Source of the DNA: Rhizobacter sp. AJA081-3 | GTDB lineage: Bacteria; Pseudomonadota; Gammaproteobacteria; Burkholderiales; Burkholderiaceae_C | Length of the DNA: 64,000 nt | Assembly: GCF_017795745.1 (NCBI RefSeq) | Contig: NZ_CP059067.1 | Span: 5,270,001-5,334,000, forward strand | Direction of reading: 5' to 3' | Shown here: positions 43,047 to 52,675 of the stretch, piece after piece | How the letters are laid out: every line of letters starts with the position of its first letter | Numbering within the stretch: position 1 is the first letter of the stretch | Notes under the pieces: generated by a model | Told to the model about the DNA's origin: nothing | Seen by the model: the letters and a program-made list of their open reading frames with translations, nothing else | The model's database searches: none | Program-made: the position numbers and the translations under genes

Positions 43047-45119
43047 ATGCGCCGTGTTCGTGGTCCCGTGTTCCCCTTGCTGCGCCATCCGCTGGCGCCG
43101 CTGTCTCGCACCGGCCGGGTGGTCGTGTGCGTGCTGTTCGCCGTCTGGGCCTTCGCGATGTCGGTGGCCTGGTCGCCGGCCTTCGCCGACGACTCGCAGG
43201 CAGCGCCCGCGGAGGGGCCGTACTTCCAGCTCCCCGGCGGCGACCCGGCGATCGACCGGCTGCCGCTGAAGTCGACGCAGGTCGACGCGCGCATCGCCGG
43301 CGTGATCGCCGACGTGACCATCACCCAGCGCTACAAGAACGAAGGCCAGCGCCCGATCGAGGCGCGCTACGTGTTCCCGGGCTCCACCCGCGCCGCGGTG
43401 CACGCGATGCAGGTGCGCCTGGGTGGCCGCGTGCTCAACGCGAAGATCGAGGAGAAGCAGCGCGCGCGCATCCAGCACGAGAGCGCCAAGCGCGAGGGCA
43501 AGACCAGCGCGCTGCTCGAGCAGGAACGGCCCAACGTGTTCCAGATGAACGTGGCCAACATCCTGCCGGGCGACGACATCCTGGTCGAGCTGCGCTACAC
43601 CGAGCTGATGGCGCCCACCGAAGGGCGCTACGAGTTCGTCTTCCCCACCGTCGTCGGCCCGCGTTATCACAAGGCCTCGACGGCCGGCGGCAGCAGCAGC
43701 TTCCCGGCCACGCCTTACCTGAAGGAAGGCGAACCGCCGAGCTCCACGTTCGCGATGACGGTGCGCTTCGCCTCGCCGCTGCCGGTGGGTGAAGTCCGCT
43801 CGCCTTCGCACGGCATCGAGGTGGCCGGCGAAGGCACGCCGCAGGCCGAGGTGACGGTCAACGACACCACGCCCCACAACCGCGACTTCATCCTGCACTA
43901 CCGCCTGGCCGGCGAGCGCACGGCCACCGGCCTGACATTGTTCAAGGGCGAGGGCCCGGACGGCGGTGGCGAGAACTTCTTCCTCGCCGTCGTCGAGCCG
44001 CCGCGGGCCATCGCGCCAGCGCAGATCAACCCGCGCGAGTACGTGTTCGTGGTCGATATCTCGGGCTCGATGCACGGTTACCCGCTGAACACCGCCAAGG
44101 TGTTGCTGCGCAACCTGATCGGCCACCTGCGCCCGACCGACACCTTCAACGTGATGCTGTTCTCCGGCAGCAGCCAGATGCTCAACCCGGCACCGGTGGC
44201 GGCCACGCGCGCCAACATCGAGCGCGCCATCGCCACCATCGACCAGCAGCGCGGCGGCGGCAGCACCGAGATCGTGCCGGCGCTCAAACGCATCGCCGCG
44301 CTGCCCAAGGCGGGTGACGTTTCGCGCAGCGTGATCGTCGTCACCGACGGCTACGTGACGGTGGAGAACGAGGTCTTCCAGCTGGTGCGCAGGAACCTGG
44401 GCAACAGCAACGTGTTCGCCTTCGGCATCGGCACTTCGGTGAACCGCCACCTGATCGAAGGCATCGCGCGCGCTGGCCAGGGCGAGCCCTTTGTCGTCAC
44501 CAAACCCGAGATGGCCGCCGCGCAGGCCGAGCGCCTGCGTAAGATGATCGACGCGCCGGTGCTCACGCAGCTGAGGGCGCGCTTCGACGGGCTGGAGGTC
44601 TACGACGTCGAACCCGCCACGCTGAACGCGCTGCCCGACGTGCTCGGCGGCCGCCCGGTGCTGCTGTTCGGCAAGTGGCGCGGCGAGCCGCGCGGCCAGC
44701 TGGTGCTCGAAGGCCAGGCCGCCACCGGCACGCACACCGACGTGGTGCCGGTGCGCGCCCCCGATGCCGACGCCTCGGCGCTGCGCCACCTGTGGGCACG
44801 CAGCCGCATCCAGCAACTGTCGGACCAGGAGGCGCTCGAAGGCGGCAGCGGCCAGCGCGATGCCATCACCGCGCTCGGCCTGCACTACAGCCTGCTCACG
44901 CAGTACACCAGCTTCATCGCCATCGACCAGATCGTGCGCACCAGCGAGGTGGCCGTGCCGGTGAACCAGCCGCTGCCGCTGCCGCAGGGCGTGAGCAACC
45001 TGGCCGTCGGCGAGGTCGGTGCCGCGGTGCCGAGCACGCCGGAGCCGGCGGCCTGGTTGTCGCTGCTGGTGGTGCTGGGCCTGGTCGGCGTGGCGCTGTC
45101 GCGCCGCGGCAAGTGGTGA
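43047..45119 (+). CDS. VIT-VWA surface protein with PEP-type exosortase signal
   Basis: A 690-residue exported protein with a long signal/anchor (about residues 22-46), a VIT domain (about 60-190, opening LPLKSTQVDARIAGVIADVTI) and a von Willebrand A domain with an intact metal site DISGSMHG near residue 336. The C-terminus reads VPSTPEPAAWLSLLVVLGLVGV then ALSRRGKW: a PEP motif, one hydrophobic helix and a short basic tail, which is an exosortase sorting signal. CAGGAGAA precedes the ATG at 43047. The exosortase gene is 12 bases downstream, so this is very probably its dedicated substrate. In other systems such proteins are bound to sortases; here the anchor would be trimmed by the exosortase and the protein displayed or released. 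Confidence 0.88.
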   Translation: MRRVRGPVFPLLRHPLAPLSRTGRVVVCVLFAVWAFAMSVAWSPAFADDSQAAPAEGPYFQLPGGDPAIDRLPLKSTQVDARIAGVIADVTITQRYKNEGQRPIEARYVFPGSTRAAVHAMQVRLGGRVLNAKIEEKQRARIQHESAKREGKTSALLEQERPNVFQMNVANILPGDDILVELRYTELMAPTEGRYEFVFPTVVGPRYHKASTAGGSSSFPATPYLKEGEPPSSTFAMTVRFASPLPVGEVRSPSHGIEVAGEGTPQAEVTVNDTTPHNRDFILHYRLAGERTATGLTLFKGEGPDGGGENFFLAVVEPPRAIAPAQINPREYVFVVDISGSMHGYPLNTAKVLLRNLIGHLRPTDTFNVMLFSGSSQMLNPAPVAATRANIERAIATIDQQRGGGSTEIVPALKRIAALPKAGDVSRSVIVVTDGYVTVENEVFQLVRRNLGNSNVFAFGIGTSVNRHLIEGIARAGQGEPFVVTKPEMAAAQAERLRKMIDAPVLTQLRARFDGLEVYDVEPATLNALPDVLGGRPVLLFGKWRGEPRGQLVLEGQAATGTHTDVVPVRAPDADASALRHLWARSRIQQLSDQEALEGGSGQRDAITALGLHYSLLTQYTSFIAIDQIVRTSEVAVPVNQPLPLPQGVSNLAVGEVGAAVPSTPEPAAWLSLLVVLGLVGVALSRRGKW

Positions 45120-45131
45120 GCGGCGGGCGCC

Positions 45132-46001
45132 ATGCAACTCGTCACCTCGATGTGGAAACGCCCGCGGGCCACGTTCATCGGCACCGCGCCGGTGCTGGCC
45201 TGCCGGCCCTCGTACCTGTCGCCGCTGGCCTGGCTGGGCTTGCAGGCCGTGGCGCTGTGGCCGCATGGCGCCTGGATGGCGCGGCGCGTGCAGGACGGCT
45301 CGGACGAGCCGCTCGGCCTGTCCGCGCTCGCGCTGTTGCTCATGCTGCTGGTGGCGCGCTCGCACACGCTGCGCATCGCGCCGCACACCGGCTGGCTGGC
45401 GGCGAGCGCGCTGCTCACGCTGACCGCCAATGCGGCGCTGCTGGCCGCGCCGCCCTTGCTGTGCGCGCTGGTCGGCGCGCTGGCACTGGCCGCCGCGCTG
45501 ATGGCCTGGCTGCCGGCGCGCGCGCCGCGTGCGCCGCTGGCCGGGTTGGTGGTGCTGGCGCTGCCGCTGATCTCGTCGCTGCAGTACTACGGCGGCTACC
45601 CGCTGCGCGTGCTGACGGCGCAGTTCAGCGCCTGGATCCTGCAGTTCGCCGGCATCGCCGCGGAGCGCACCGGCACCTCGATGCTGGTGCGCGGGCAACT
45701 GGTCATCGTCGACGCGCCCTGCTCGGGCGTGCAGATGGTGTGGATGGCGTATTTCTGCGCCTGCGCGGTGGCTGCGCTGACGGCATTGCGCGATGGCGAC
45801 TTCCTCAAGCGCCTGCCGGCCATCGGCGCGCTGGTGCTGGTGGGCAACGTGCTGCGCAACAGCCTGCTGGTGGCGCTGGAGTCGCGGCCGCAGGGGCTCG
45901 ACGCGGACATCCATCAGGCCATCGGCCTGGCGGTGCTGGCGGTGGTCTGTACGGCGGTGGCCGTGACGATGAAGGGAGCGCGCCATGACGACCTGGCCTA
46001 G
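45132..46001 (+). CDS. Exosortase (Cys-Arg-His membrane transpeptidase)
   Basis: A 289-residue membrane protein with about eight hydrophobic helices and the exosortase/archaeosortase triad: C197 in VDAPCSGVQM, R242 in VGNVLRNSLL and H261 in DIHQAIG. Exosortases recognise PEP-like C-terminal signals and cleave them at the inner membrane. The only visible substrate in the window is the VIT-VWA protein immediately upstream. It overlaps the next gene by 17 bases. It does not lie within the polysaccharide operon, unlike XrtA/EpsH, so it is probably one of the small single-target exosortase types. The subfamily needs profile search. Confidence 0.9.
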   Translation: MQLVTSMWKRPRATFIGTAPVLACRPSYLSPLAWLGLQAVALWPHGAWMARRVQDGSDEPLGLSALALLLMLLVARSHTLRIAPHTGWLAASALLTLTANAALLAAPPLLCALVGALALAAALMAWLPARAPRAPLAGLVVLALPLISSLQYYGGYPLRVLTAQFSAWILQFAGIAAERTGTSMLVRGQLVIVDAPCSGVQMVWMAYFCACAVAALTALRDGDFLKRLPAIGALVLVGNVLRNSLLVALESRPQGLDADIHQAIGLAVLAVVCTAVAVTMKGARHDDLA

Positions 46002-46512
46002 GCACTGGCCGGCGCTGATGGTGCTGCTGCTCGCGTTGGCCGCGGCACTGCCTCTGCTCGCGCCGGCCGCATCGCACGCGGACGGCACGGCGCGCCACGT
46101 CGAGTGGCCGGCTCAATGGGGCGGCCGCACGCTGCGCCCGCTGGCGATGAGCGAGGTGGAGCAGCGTTTTGCGGCGCGATTCCCTGGCGCCATCGCGCGC
46201 TTCAGCGACGGCGAGCGTGTGATCGTGCTGCGCCGCGTCGAGCAGCCCACGCGCATGCTGCATCCGGCGGCCGATTGTTTTCGTGGCCTGGGCTACGCCA
46301 TCGAGCGCGCCGGCCTGGAGCGCGATGCGCAGCAGCGGCTGTGGCGCTGCTTCGAGGCGGAGGGCCGCGACGGCCAGCGCTTGCGCGTGTGCGAGCGCAT
46401 CGAGGCGCAAGACGGTGCGTCGTTCATCGACCCGTCGTCGTGGTTCTGGGCCGCCGCGCTCGGCCAGTCGGCCGGGCCCTGGCAGGCCATCACCGTGGTG
46501 GAGGCGTTGTGA
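45985..46512 (+). CDS. EpsI-like exosortase-associated protein
   Basis: A 175-residue protein with an N-terminal hydrophobic signal or anchor (about 10-30) and a periplasmic domain with the stretch RMLHPAADCFRGLGYAIE, resembling the cysteine element of EpsI-type proteins (DUF3485) found beside or fused to exosortases. It starts inside the exosortase gene and its stop overlaps the GTG of the transglycosylase gene (GTGA), so the four genes are translationally chained. It may assist the exosortase. The relation to EpsI is inferred from position and one short motif. Confidence 0.65.
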   Translation: MTTWPRHWPALMVLLLALAAALPLLAPAASHADGTARHVEWPAQWGGRTLRPLAMSEVEQRFAARFPGAIARFSDGERVIVLRRVEQPTRMLHPAADCFRGLGYAIERAGLERDAQQRLWRCFEAEGRDGQRLRVCERIEAQDGASFIDPSSWFWAAALGQSAGPWQAITVVEAL

Positions 46513-47783
46513 AGAAGATCCTGACGTTCTTGTCTGGCGTGGCGCTCGCCGCGCTGCTCGTGGCGGGCACGCTGGCCGCCGTGGCGCTGCGCGCACTCAC
46601 GCCGCAGGCCGGTGAGTGGCGCACCACCGTCAGCCTGTGGCGCTGGCAGCGCGAAGCCAGCGTGCCCACGCTGTTGCGCTGGGGCACGCACCCGCTGCTG
46701 CTGCCGCGCCTACACGGTCATCGGCTGACGACGTCGGCAGGGACCTGGCTGCTGCAGGCACAGGGCGAGAGCACGCTGGACGCACGCTGCGCGCCGTGCC
46801 GCGTGCAGCTCGACGCACTGGGCCCCCAGCCGGTGGTTGTCGACCAGGCGCGCCTCACGCTGCATGTGCGGGGCGCCGACCGCTACGACGGCATGCTGCG
46901 CCTGGGTGCGGGCACCGAGGCGGTGTCGCTGCCCTGGCGTGCCGAGCTCAAGGCCGAGGGCCTGAAGCTGCATGTCGAGCTGGCGCCCACGCCGCTGCAG
47001 CCGCTGCTCGCGCTGTTCGGCGATGCGCTGCCGGAGATGAAGCGGGCGCGTGTCGAAGGCCGCTTCGCGTTCGTCGCCGACGCTACGCTGGGCGAGCAGG
47101 GGCTGCAGTTCCAGCGCCTCGTGCCACGCCTGGCCGACGTGTCGGTCGACGGCCTGGGCACCGAGACGCTGGCCGATGCCGACCCCGGCGCGAGTTGCCG
47201 GCCGCAGCCCGCCGGCGGCCGCGTCGAGGGCTGGATCCAGAACGCGGTGATCGCCGCGGAGGACCAGCGCTTCTTCGAGCATCCCGGCTACGAACTCGAC
47301 GCCTGGGTCGCGGTGTGGAAGCGCAACCAGAACGAACCCGAGGCGCTGCAGGGCGCCAGCACGATCACGCAGCAGCTCGCCAAGCTGGTCTACACCGGCG
47401 ACGAGCGCGATGCGATGCGCAAGCTGCGCGAGTGGCTGTATGCGGTGGAGATGGAGCGCACGCTGGGCAAGGGGCGCATCCTGCAGCTGTATCTCGCCGT
47501 GCTGCCCTGGGGCGATGGCATCTGCGGCGCCGAGGCCGCCGCGCGCCACCATCTGGGCAAGCCGGCCAATCAGCTCAAGCCGCGCGAGGCAGCCTGGCTG
47601 GCCAGCCTGCTCATCAACCCCGACCTGCAGCTGCGCCGCTGGGCGCTGGAGGAGGAGCCCGCCCGCGAACGCGCCGCCTGGGTGCTCAAGGGCATCAAGC
47701 GGCTGCCGCGCGAGCGCCGCGAGGCCGAGCTCGACGCGCTGGTCAGCTGGCGGCCGCCGATCGGGCGGCAGGTGCCGCGCTGA
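46509..47783 (+). CDS. GT51 peptidoglycan transglycosylase domain protein
   Basis: A 424-residue protein with an N-terminal membrane helix (about 5-28), a 200-residue periplasmic region of unknown fold and a GT51 glycosyltransferase domain. Its motif 1 is AAEDQRFFEHPGY, with the catalytic glutamate near residue 250, followed by QGASTITQQLAKL and WLASLLINP. GT51 enzymes polymerise lipid II into glycan strands. There is no transpeptidase domain, as in MtgA, but the large N-terminal region is not typical of MtgA. A cysteine pair CAPC lies near residue 97. It starts with GTG overlapping the previous stop. A cell-wall polymerase chained to an exosortase suggests wall remodelling linked to display of the VIT-VWA protein. 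Confidence 0.85.
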   Translation: MKKILTFLSGVALAALLVAGTLAAVALRALTPQAGEWRTTVSLWRWQREASVPTLLRWGTHPLLLPRLHGHRLTTSAGTWLLQAQGESTLDARCAPCRVQLDALGPQPVVVDQARLTLHVRGADRYDGMLRLGAGTEAVSLPWRAELKAEGLKLHVELAPTPLQPLLALFGDALPEMKRARVEGRFAFVADATLGEQGLQFQRLVPRLADVSVDGLGTETLADADPGASCRPQPAGGRVEGWIQNAVIAAEDQRFFEHPGYELDAWVAVWKRNQNEPEALQGASTITQQLAKLVYTGDERDAMRKLREWLYAVEMERTLGKGRILQLYLAVLPWGDGICGAEAAARHHLGKPANQLKPREAAWLASLLINPDLQLRRWALEEEPARERAAWVLKGIKRLPRERREAELDALVSWRPPIGRQVPR

Positions 47784-47789
47784 GCAGCT

Positions 47790-49793
47790 TCACTTCAGGT
47801 GCTTGGCGAGGAAGGTTTCCATGCGCCGAGCAAAGTCGTAGCGGTTCTCGGGCTTGATCCAGCCGTGGCCCTCGGCGTCGTAGACGATCCATTCGGGCTC
47901 GCTGCCGGCCGCCTGCATCGCCTCGCGCAGGCGGCGGCCGTGCTCCAGCGGCACGCGCCGATCGGCGCCACCGAAGGCGAGCAGCAGCGGTGCCTTGATC
48001 TTTGCGGCCAGCTCCACCGGCGCTACTTCGGCCAGCATGGCCGCATCGGTGACCGGATCGCCGATAAGGGCGGGCATCGAGAAGCGTCGCGCCTCTTCCG
48101 AGATGTCGTTGATCCATTCGAGGCCGAAGAGCAGGCGTGGATCCGTCACGGCCACCCAGGCCAGACCACAGCGGTACAGCTCGCCGTGGCGCACCAGCCC
48201 CATCAGCGTGGCATATCCGCCGTAGCTCGCGCCGGCGAGGCAGACCCTGCCGCCATCGGCGAAGCCTTTCGAGACGGCCCACTTCGTCGCGTCGGCTACG
48301 TCGTCCTGCATGGTGCGGCCCCACTGCTTCCAGCCGGCCCGATGGTGCTCGACGCCGAAGCCGGTACTGCCGCGGAACTCGGGTTCGATCACCGCGTAGC
48401 CGCGAGAGGCGAGGAACTGCGCCGTATCGTGCCAGCGCCACGATACCCCCCGGAGCCAGGGACCACCGTGGACCAGCACCACCGTTGGCCGTGGGCCCGC
48501 CTTGACGCCGCCAGGCGGCAGCGTCACCCATACCGGCAAGTCGCGCCCATCTCGGGCCTTGATGCGGTGCATGTCCAGGGTGGCCATGCGGCGCGCGTCG
48601 ATGTCCTTGCGCACCGGGCCCACGCCGACCCACTTGTTGCCGGCCGGATAGTGGACCCAGAACGAGCCCGGGTCTTGATCAGACCAGGACCGTACGGTCA
48701 CGACCATGTCGTCCTTGCCGCAACGGCGGCATTCGATGCGGTTCGCCCGACCCGGGAACCGGACGTCGACAGCAGCCTGCAGCTTCTTCAGGCCGGGATC
48801 GAACCAGGCCGTGATCTCGGCATCGGTGATGACGCGAACGCCGAGGGCGCGGCCGCTGTCCGGGTCGGTGACGAGCCTGCCCGAGAAATCGAAGCCGGGC
48901 GTTCGCACCAGCACGTCGGTCGCGGGCTTGCCGGCCGCGAAATCGAAGCGGCGCAGCTCGCGCTCGCCTGCCGGGCCGGAATTGGTGGTGACGAAGAGCT
49001 GGCCGTCGGTGTCGACGTAGCGCGGCACGAACGGCAGCTGTAGCGAGGGGAAGTCGCCGATCTGCTTCCAGGCCGATTCGCCAGGGCCACGCCAGTGGTA
49101 CTGCGTACGGCCCTGGTACGACGCGATGGCCAAGCGCGGCTCGCCCTTGCGGTCGAACATCCAGGTCTTGACGCGTTCAATATTGCCGATCGGCAAGGAG
49201 CGGATGCGCTGCGTGCTGACATCCAGGCTCATCGGCAGGACCTCAACTGCATCACCTGCGCCATCGAACTTCCACAGGCCGACCACCACGTCGTTGCCGC
49301 CAGTCGAAGGCACGCCAAGCAACTGGTGCTGAGCATTCAGCGGTTCGCGTCCGCCGCGCCGAGGGACGAGGAAGTCATGGCGCAGGTCGATGAGCATCCG
49401 CCAGTCGCTGCCGTCGTGCATCACCCCGAACAGGCCACTGTAGAAGCGCCGCTCTCCGATCGCGGTGCGCCGATCCTGCAGACTGAAGACGAGGCGGTCG
49501 TCGTTGACCCAGTTGAACTCGCCGACATCAGCATCCTCGAATTTCGCCACCGACGCGGCCTTGCCGCTCTCAAGGTCGACCACCGTGAGGGCCAGCCGCG
49601 GCGAGCCCGACGTCGTCGTCACGGCCAGGCGCCGGCCCGACGGCGACAGCTCGACATCGTCGATGTCGGCCTCCCGGAAGAAGGTCTCCACCGGCAGCAG
49701 TGGTTCGCCCGCCGCGTGTGCCGCACTGGCGAACAGCCCCGACAACACAGCCATCACCCACAGCGCCGATTGCAGCGCACGAGTCCTTCGCAT
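47790..49793 (-). CDS. S9-family prolyl oligopeptidase, secreted
   Basis: A 667-residue peptidase with a signal peptide (MRRTRALQSALWVMAVLSGL...AAHA), a beta-propeller region (about 30-370) and a C-terminal alpha/beta-hydrolase domain with the triad: Ser in LAGASYGGYA, Asp in FGGADRRVP and His in DAEGHGW. A cysteine pair ECRRCG sits near the end of the propeller region. S9 enzymes of this layout (alanyl dipeptidyl- or acylaminoacyl-peptidase-like) release short peptides. CTGCAGGGAGATCTCG precedes the ATG at 49793. It converges with the transglycosylase gene, only six bases away. Confidence 0.92.
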   Translation of the reverse strand: MRRTRALQSALWVMAVLSGLFASAAHAAGEPLLPVETFFREADIDDVELSPSGRRLAVTTTSGSPRLALTVVDLESGKAASVAKFEDADVGEFNWVNDDRLVFSLQDRRTAIGERRFYSGLFGVMHDGSDWRMLIDLRHDFLVPRRGGREPLNAQHQLLGVPSTGGNDVVVGLWKFDGAGDAVEVLPMSLDVSTQRIRSLPIGNIERVKTWMFDRKGEPRLAIASYQGRTQYHWRGPGESAWKQIGDFPSLQLPFVPRYVDTDGQLFVTTNSGPAGERELRRFDFAAGKPATDVLVRTPGFDFSGRLVTDPDSGRALGVRVITDAEITAWFDPGLKKLQAAVDVRFPGRANRIECRRCGKDDMVVTVRSWSDQDPGSFWVHYPAGNKWVGVGPVRKDIDARRMATLDMHRIKARDGRDLPVWVTLPPGGVKAGPRPTVVLVHGGPWLRGVSWRWHDTAQFLASRGYAVIEPEFRGSTGFGVEHHRAGWKQWGRTMQDDVADATKWAVSKGFADGGRVCLAGASYGGYATLMGLVRHGELYRCGLAWVAVTDPRLLFGLEWINDISEEARRFSMPALIGDPVTDAAMLAEVAPVELAAKIKAPLLLAFGGADRRVPLEHGRRLREAMQAAGSEPEWIVYDAEGHGWIKPENRYDFARRMETFLAKHLK

Positions 49794-49831
49794 CGAGATC
49801 TCCCTGCAGCCCGCGGGCCGTTCGCGCCATC

Positions 49832-50617
49832 CTACATGCGCTGCCGCGGTGCCGACCCGGGCGGCAGCGCCTGCCCGCCCAGCCAGGCCCGCACCAGCGC
49901 ATCGACGTCGCCGCCCTGCGCCGCCTGCCACACCCACTCGGGCGCCATCACGCGCGTGCCCGGCGGGCTGTCGACCAGCTGCCGGGCCAGCGAACTCACC
50001 AGCGCCGCGACCTGCGCGGCGCGCACCGGCTGCTCGCGCTGCGGCACCATCAGCCGCAACTGTGCGAGCACCAGATCGGCCAGGCGCTGCAGGCCGCGCG
50101 ACTCGCTGTCGGCCGGGCGCTGGGCCGAGCGCACCAGAGCCACGTGCGTGAAGCCGAGCGAGGCCACGGCCTGTTCGTCCAATGTCGCCAGGCCGGCCTT
50201 CAGGGCTTCGGGCAGCGAGGAACTGGCATGCGGCAGCACCACCAGCAGGTGGCGTACACCGGCGGCCAGCAGGCGCTGCGCCAGCGGCAGCAACTCGGCC
50301 GGCTGCGGCTGCGCGAAGGCGGCGTCGCGGCCGTTGGCGTGGCGAGGTCGGTCGAACACCACCACGCCCAGCGGCACGCGCGCGTCGGCGGACTGTCCCA
50401 GCGTGTCGGCGTCCACCGTTTCCATGCCCTGCACCGTGGCGTGGAAGTCGCGCATGACCAGCACCCGCACCGGCGCGAAGGCACGCGAAGCGAGCAGCGC
50501 TTCGAGCACCGCGGCGCCCAGCGCGCCGCCACCGCCAGCGACGAGCACGCCGGGCCGCACAGCAGCCGGGGTTGCGGTCGGCTGGCCGCCGCGCAAGGCA
50601 TGGGGGAGCAGATTCAT
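49832..50617 (-). CDS. NAD(P)-binding Rossmann-like protein of unknown role
   Basis: A 261-residue protein with an N-terminal dinucleotide-binding motif GVLVAGGGGALGAAVLEALL and an alternating alpha/beta pattern as in NmrA- or SDR-like proteins. The YxxxK catalytic motif of classical dehydrogenases is not seen, so it may bind a nucleotide without catalysis, or act in quinone or redox sensing. It starts at ATG 50617 after GGGGGAG. It is followed, without operon partners, by the S9 peptidase gene 38 bases downstream and is divergent from metY. Confidence 0.6.
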   Translation of the reverse strand: MNLLPHALRGGQPTATPAAVRPGVLVAGGGGALGAAVLEALLASRAFAPVRVLVMRDFHATVQGMETVDADTLGQSADARVPLGVVVFDRPRHANGRDAAFAQPQPAELLPLAQRLLAAGVRHLLVVLPHASSSLPEALKAGLATLDEQAVASLGFTHVALVRSAQRPADSESRGLQRLADLVLAQLRLMVPQREQPVRAAQVAALVSSLARQLVDSPPGTRVMAPEWVWQAAQGGDVDALVRAWLGGQALPPGSAPRQRM

Positions 50618-50683
50618 ATGCGGATTCTGAGGGTGGGGCGCGACTAGACTCCGCCTTCCACGAACGACCCCGAGGAGACCGAG

Positions 50684-51976
50684 ATGAGCCGCGACACCAG
50701 CCAATGGCGCTTCGAGACCAAGTCCGTGCACGCGGGCTATTCGCCCGAGCCGACCACGCACGCCGTGGCCGTGCCGCTGTACCAGACGGTGGCCTACGCG
50801 TTCGACAGTGCGCAGCACGGCGCCGACCTGTTCGACCTGAAGGTCGCGGGCAACATCTACACGCGCATCATGAACCCGACGCAGGCCGTGCTCGAGGAGC
50901 GCGTGGCCGCGCTCGAGGGCGGCATCGCGGCGCTGGCGCTGGCCTCGGGCCAGGCGGCGGTGACCTACGCGATCCAGACCATCAGCGAGGCCGGCGACAA
51001 CATCGTCTCGAGCAGCGCGCTGTACGGCGGCACCTACAACCTGTTCGCGCACACGCTGCCGCAGTACGGCATCAGCGTGCGCTTCGCCGACTACCGCAAC
51101 CCGGCGAGCTTCGAGCCGCTGATCGATGCGCGCACCAAGGCGGTCTACGTCGAGTCGCTGGGCAACCCGCAGGGCAACATCACCGACATCGCGGCCATCG
51201 CCGCCATCGCGCACAAGCACGGCGTGCCGCTGATCGTCGACAACACGGTGCCCAGCCCCTACCTGTGCCGGCCCTTCGAGCACGGCGCCGACATCGTCGT
51301 GCACTCGCTGACCAAGTACCTGGGCGGCCACGGCACGAGCATCGGCGGCGCGATCGTCGACTCGGGCAAGTTCCCCTGGGCACAGCACAAGGCGCGCTTC
51401 AAGCGCCTGAACGAGCCCGACGTCAGCTACCACGGCGTGGTCTACACCGAGGCGCTCGGCCCGGCGGCCTACATCGGCCGCGCCCGTGTCGTGCCGCTGC
51501 GCAACATGGGCGCGGCGATCTCGCCGTTCAACGCCTGGCAGATCCTGCAGGGCATCGAGACGCTGGCGCTGCGCATGGATCGCATCTGCGACAACACGCT
51601 GGCCGTCGCGCAGTACCTGAAGAAGCACCCGAAGGTGTCGTGGGTCAACTACGCCGGCCTGGAAGACCACCCGGACCATGGCCTGGTGAGGTCGATGATG
51701 GGCGGGCGTGCGTCGGGCCTGCTGACCTTCGGCGTGAAGAGCGGCCGCGCCGGCGGCGAGCGCTTCCTCGATGGGCTGCAGCTGTTCACTCGGCTGGTCA
51801 ACATCGGCGACTGCAAGTCGCTGGCCACGCACCCGGCCTCGACCACGCACCGCCAGCTGTCGCCCGCAGAACTCGCCGCTTCCGGCGTCAGCGAGGAGAC
51901 GGTGCGCCTGTGCGTGGGCATCGAGCACATCGACGACCTGAGGGCGGACCTGGACGCTGCCCTGGCGAAGGCGTGA
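50684..51976 (+). CDS. metY: O-acetylhomoserine sulfhydrylase
   Basis: A 430-residue PLP enzyme of the Cys/Met metabolism family. The N-terminus [22 protein letters not shown], the Tyr/Arg pair in [10 protein letters not shown], and the PLP lysine K211 in [11 protein letters not shown] are all present. The sequence length and the SVHAGY...[13 protein letters not shown] opening favour O-acetylhomoserine aminocarboxypropyltransferase over cystathionine gamma-synthase, which is shorter. It makes homocysteine from O-acetylhomoserine and sulfide in the cytoplasm for methionine synthesis. GAGGAGACCGAG precedes the ATG. It is a single-gene transcript on visible evidence. Confidence 0.93.
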   Translation: MSRDTSQWRFETKSVHAGYSPEPTTHAVAVPLYQTVAYAFDSAQHGADLFDLKVAGNIYTRIMNPTQAVLEERVAALEGGIAALALASGQAAVTYAIQTISEAGDNIVSSSALYGGTYNLFAHTLPQYGISVRFADYRNPASFEPLIDARTKAVYVESLGNPQGNITDIAAIAAIAHKHGVPLIVDNTVPSPYLCRPFEHGADIVVHSLTKYLGGHGTSIGGAIVDSGKFPWAQHKARFKRLNEPDVSYHGVVYTEALGPAAYIGRARVVPLRNMGAAISPFNAWQILQGIETLALRMDRICDNTLAVAQYLKKHPKVSWVNYAGLEDHPDHGLVRSMMGGRASGLLTFGVKSGRAGGERFLDGLQLFTRLVNIGDCKSLATHPASTTHRQLSPAELAASGVSEETVRLCVGIEHIDDLRADLDAALAKA

Positions 51977-52050
51977 TTGAAATCCAGCGGGTCAGTCCCA
52001 TATCCGGACTCGCGGAGTACCATCGCCGCGCCTCATCACGGAGACCCGCC

Positions 52051-52671
52051 ATGACTTTCTCCATCGCCCGCCGCCTGCTGGGTGCCATCGCCGCGTTGGG
52101 CACCGCCCTGGCCCTGACCGGCTGCGGCTACAACGATTTCCAGCGTCTGGACGAGCAGACCAAGTCGGCCTGGGCCGAGGTGCTGAACCAGTACCAACGC
52201 CGCGCCGACCTGATCCCGAACATCGTCGCCACCGTCAAGGGCGAGGCCAACTTCGAGCAGGAGACGCTGACCAAGGTGGTCGAGGCGCGCGCCAAGGCCA
52301 CCTCGATCCAGGCCACGCCGGAGCTGGTCAACAACCCCGAGGCGTTCAACAAGTTCCAGGCCGCGCAGGGCGAGCTGTCGAGCGCGCTGTCGCGCCTGCT
52401 GGTGGTCACCGAGAACTACCCCAACCTGAAGGCCAACCAGGGCTTCCAGGACCTGCGCGTGCAGCTCGAGGGCACCGAGAACCGCATCACCGTGGCGCGC
52501 GGCCGCTATGTGAAGGCGGTGCAGGACTACAACGTGCTCGCGCGCAGCTTCCCGACCAACCTGACCGCGATGCTGTTCAGCTACCCGGTCAAGCCCAATT
52601 TCACCGTGCAGAACGAGGCACAGATCTCGCAACCGCCGGCCGTGAGCTTCGACAAGCCCGCATCGAAGTGA
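52051..52671 (+). CDS. lemA: LemA family protein
   Basis: A 206-residue membrane-associated protein. The N-terminal segment MTFSIARRLLGAIAALGTALALTGC ends in a lipobox (LTGC). Family motifs follow: YNDFQRLDEQTKSAWAEVLNQYQRRADLIPN, ENYPNLKANQGF, ENRITVARGRY and YNVLARSFPTN. LemA proteins form helical bundles of unclear function. The gene is followed four bases later by two TPM-domain genes, the common LemA-TPM gene set. Start ATG at 52051 after ACGGAGA. Confidence 0.95.
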   Translation: MTFSIARRLLGAIAALGTALALTGCGYNDFQRLDEQTKSAWAEVLNQYQRRADLIPNIVATVKGEANFEQETLTKVVEARAKATSIQATPELVNNPEAFNKFQAAQGELSSALSRLLVVTENYPNLKANQGFQDLRVQLEGTENRITVARGRYVKAVQDYNVLARSFPTNLTAMLFSYPVKPNFTVQNEAQISQPPAVSFDKPASK

Positions 52672-52675
52672 TGCC

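Noticed and set aside
43047-46512. Classical EpsH/XrtA PEP-CTERM polysaccharide locus
   Set aside because: The exosortase is not within the polysaccharide operon, and the two-component genes near 22625-25516 lack the GAF-containing kinase layout of PrsK. A separate, single-target exosortase fits better.
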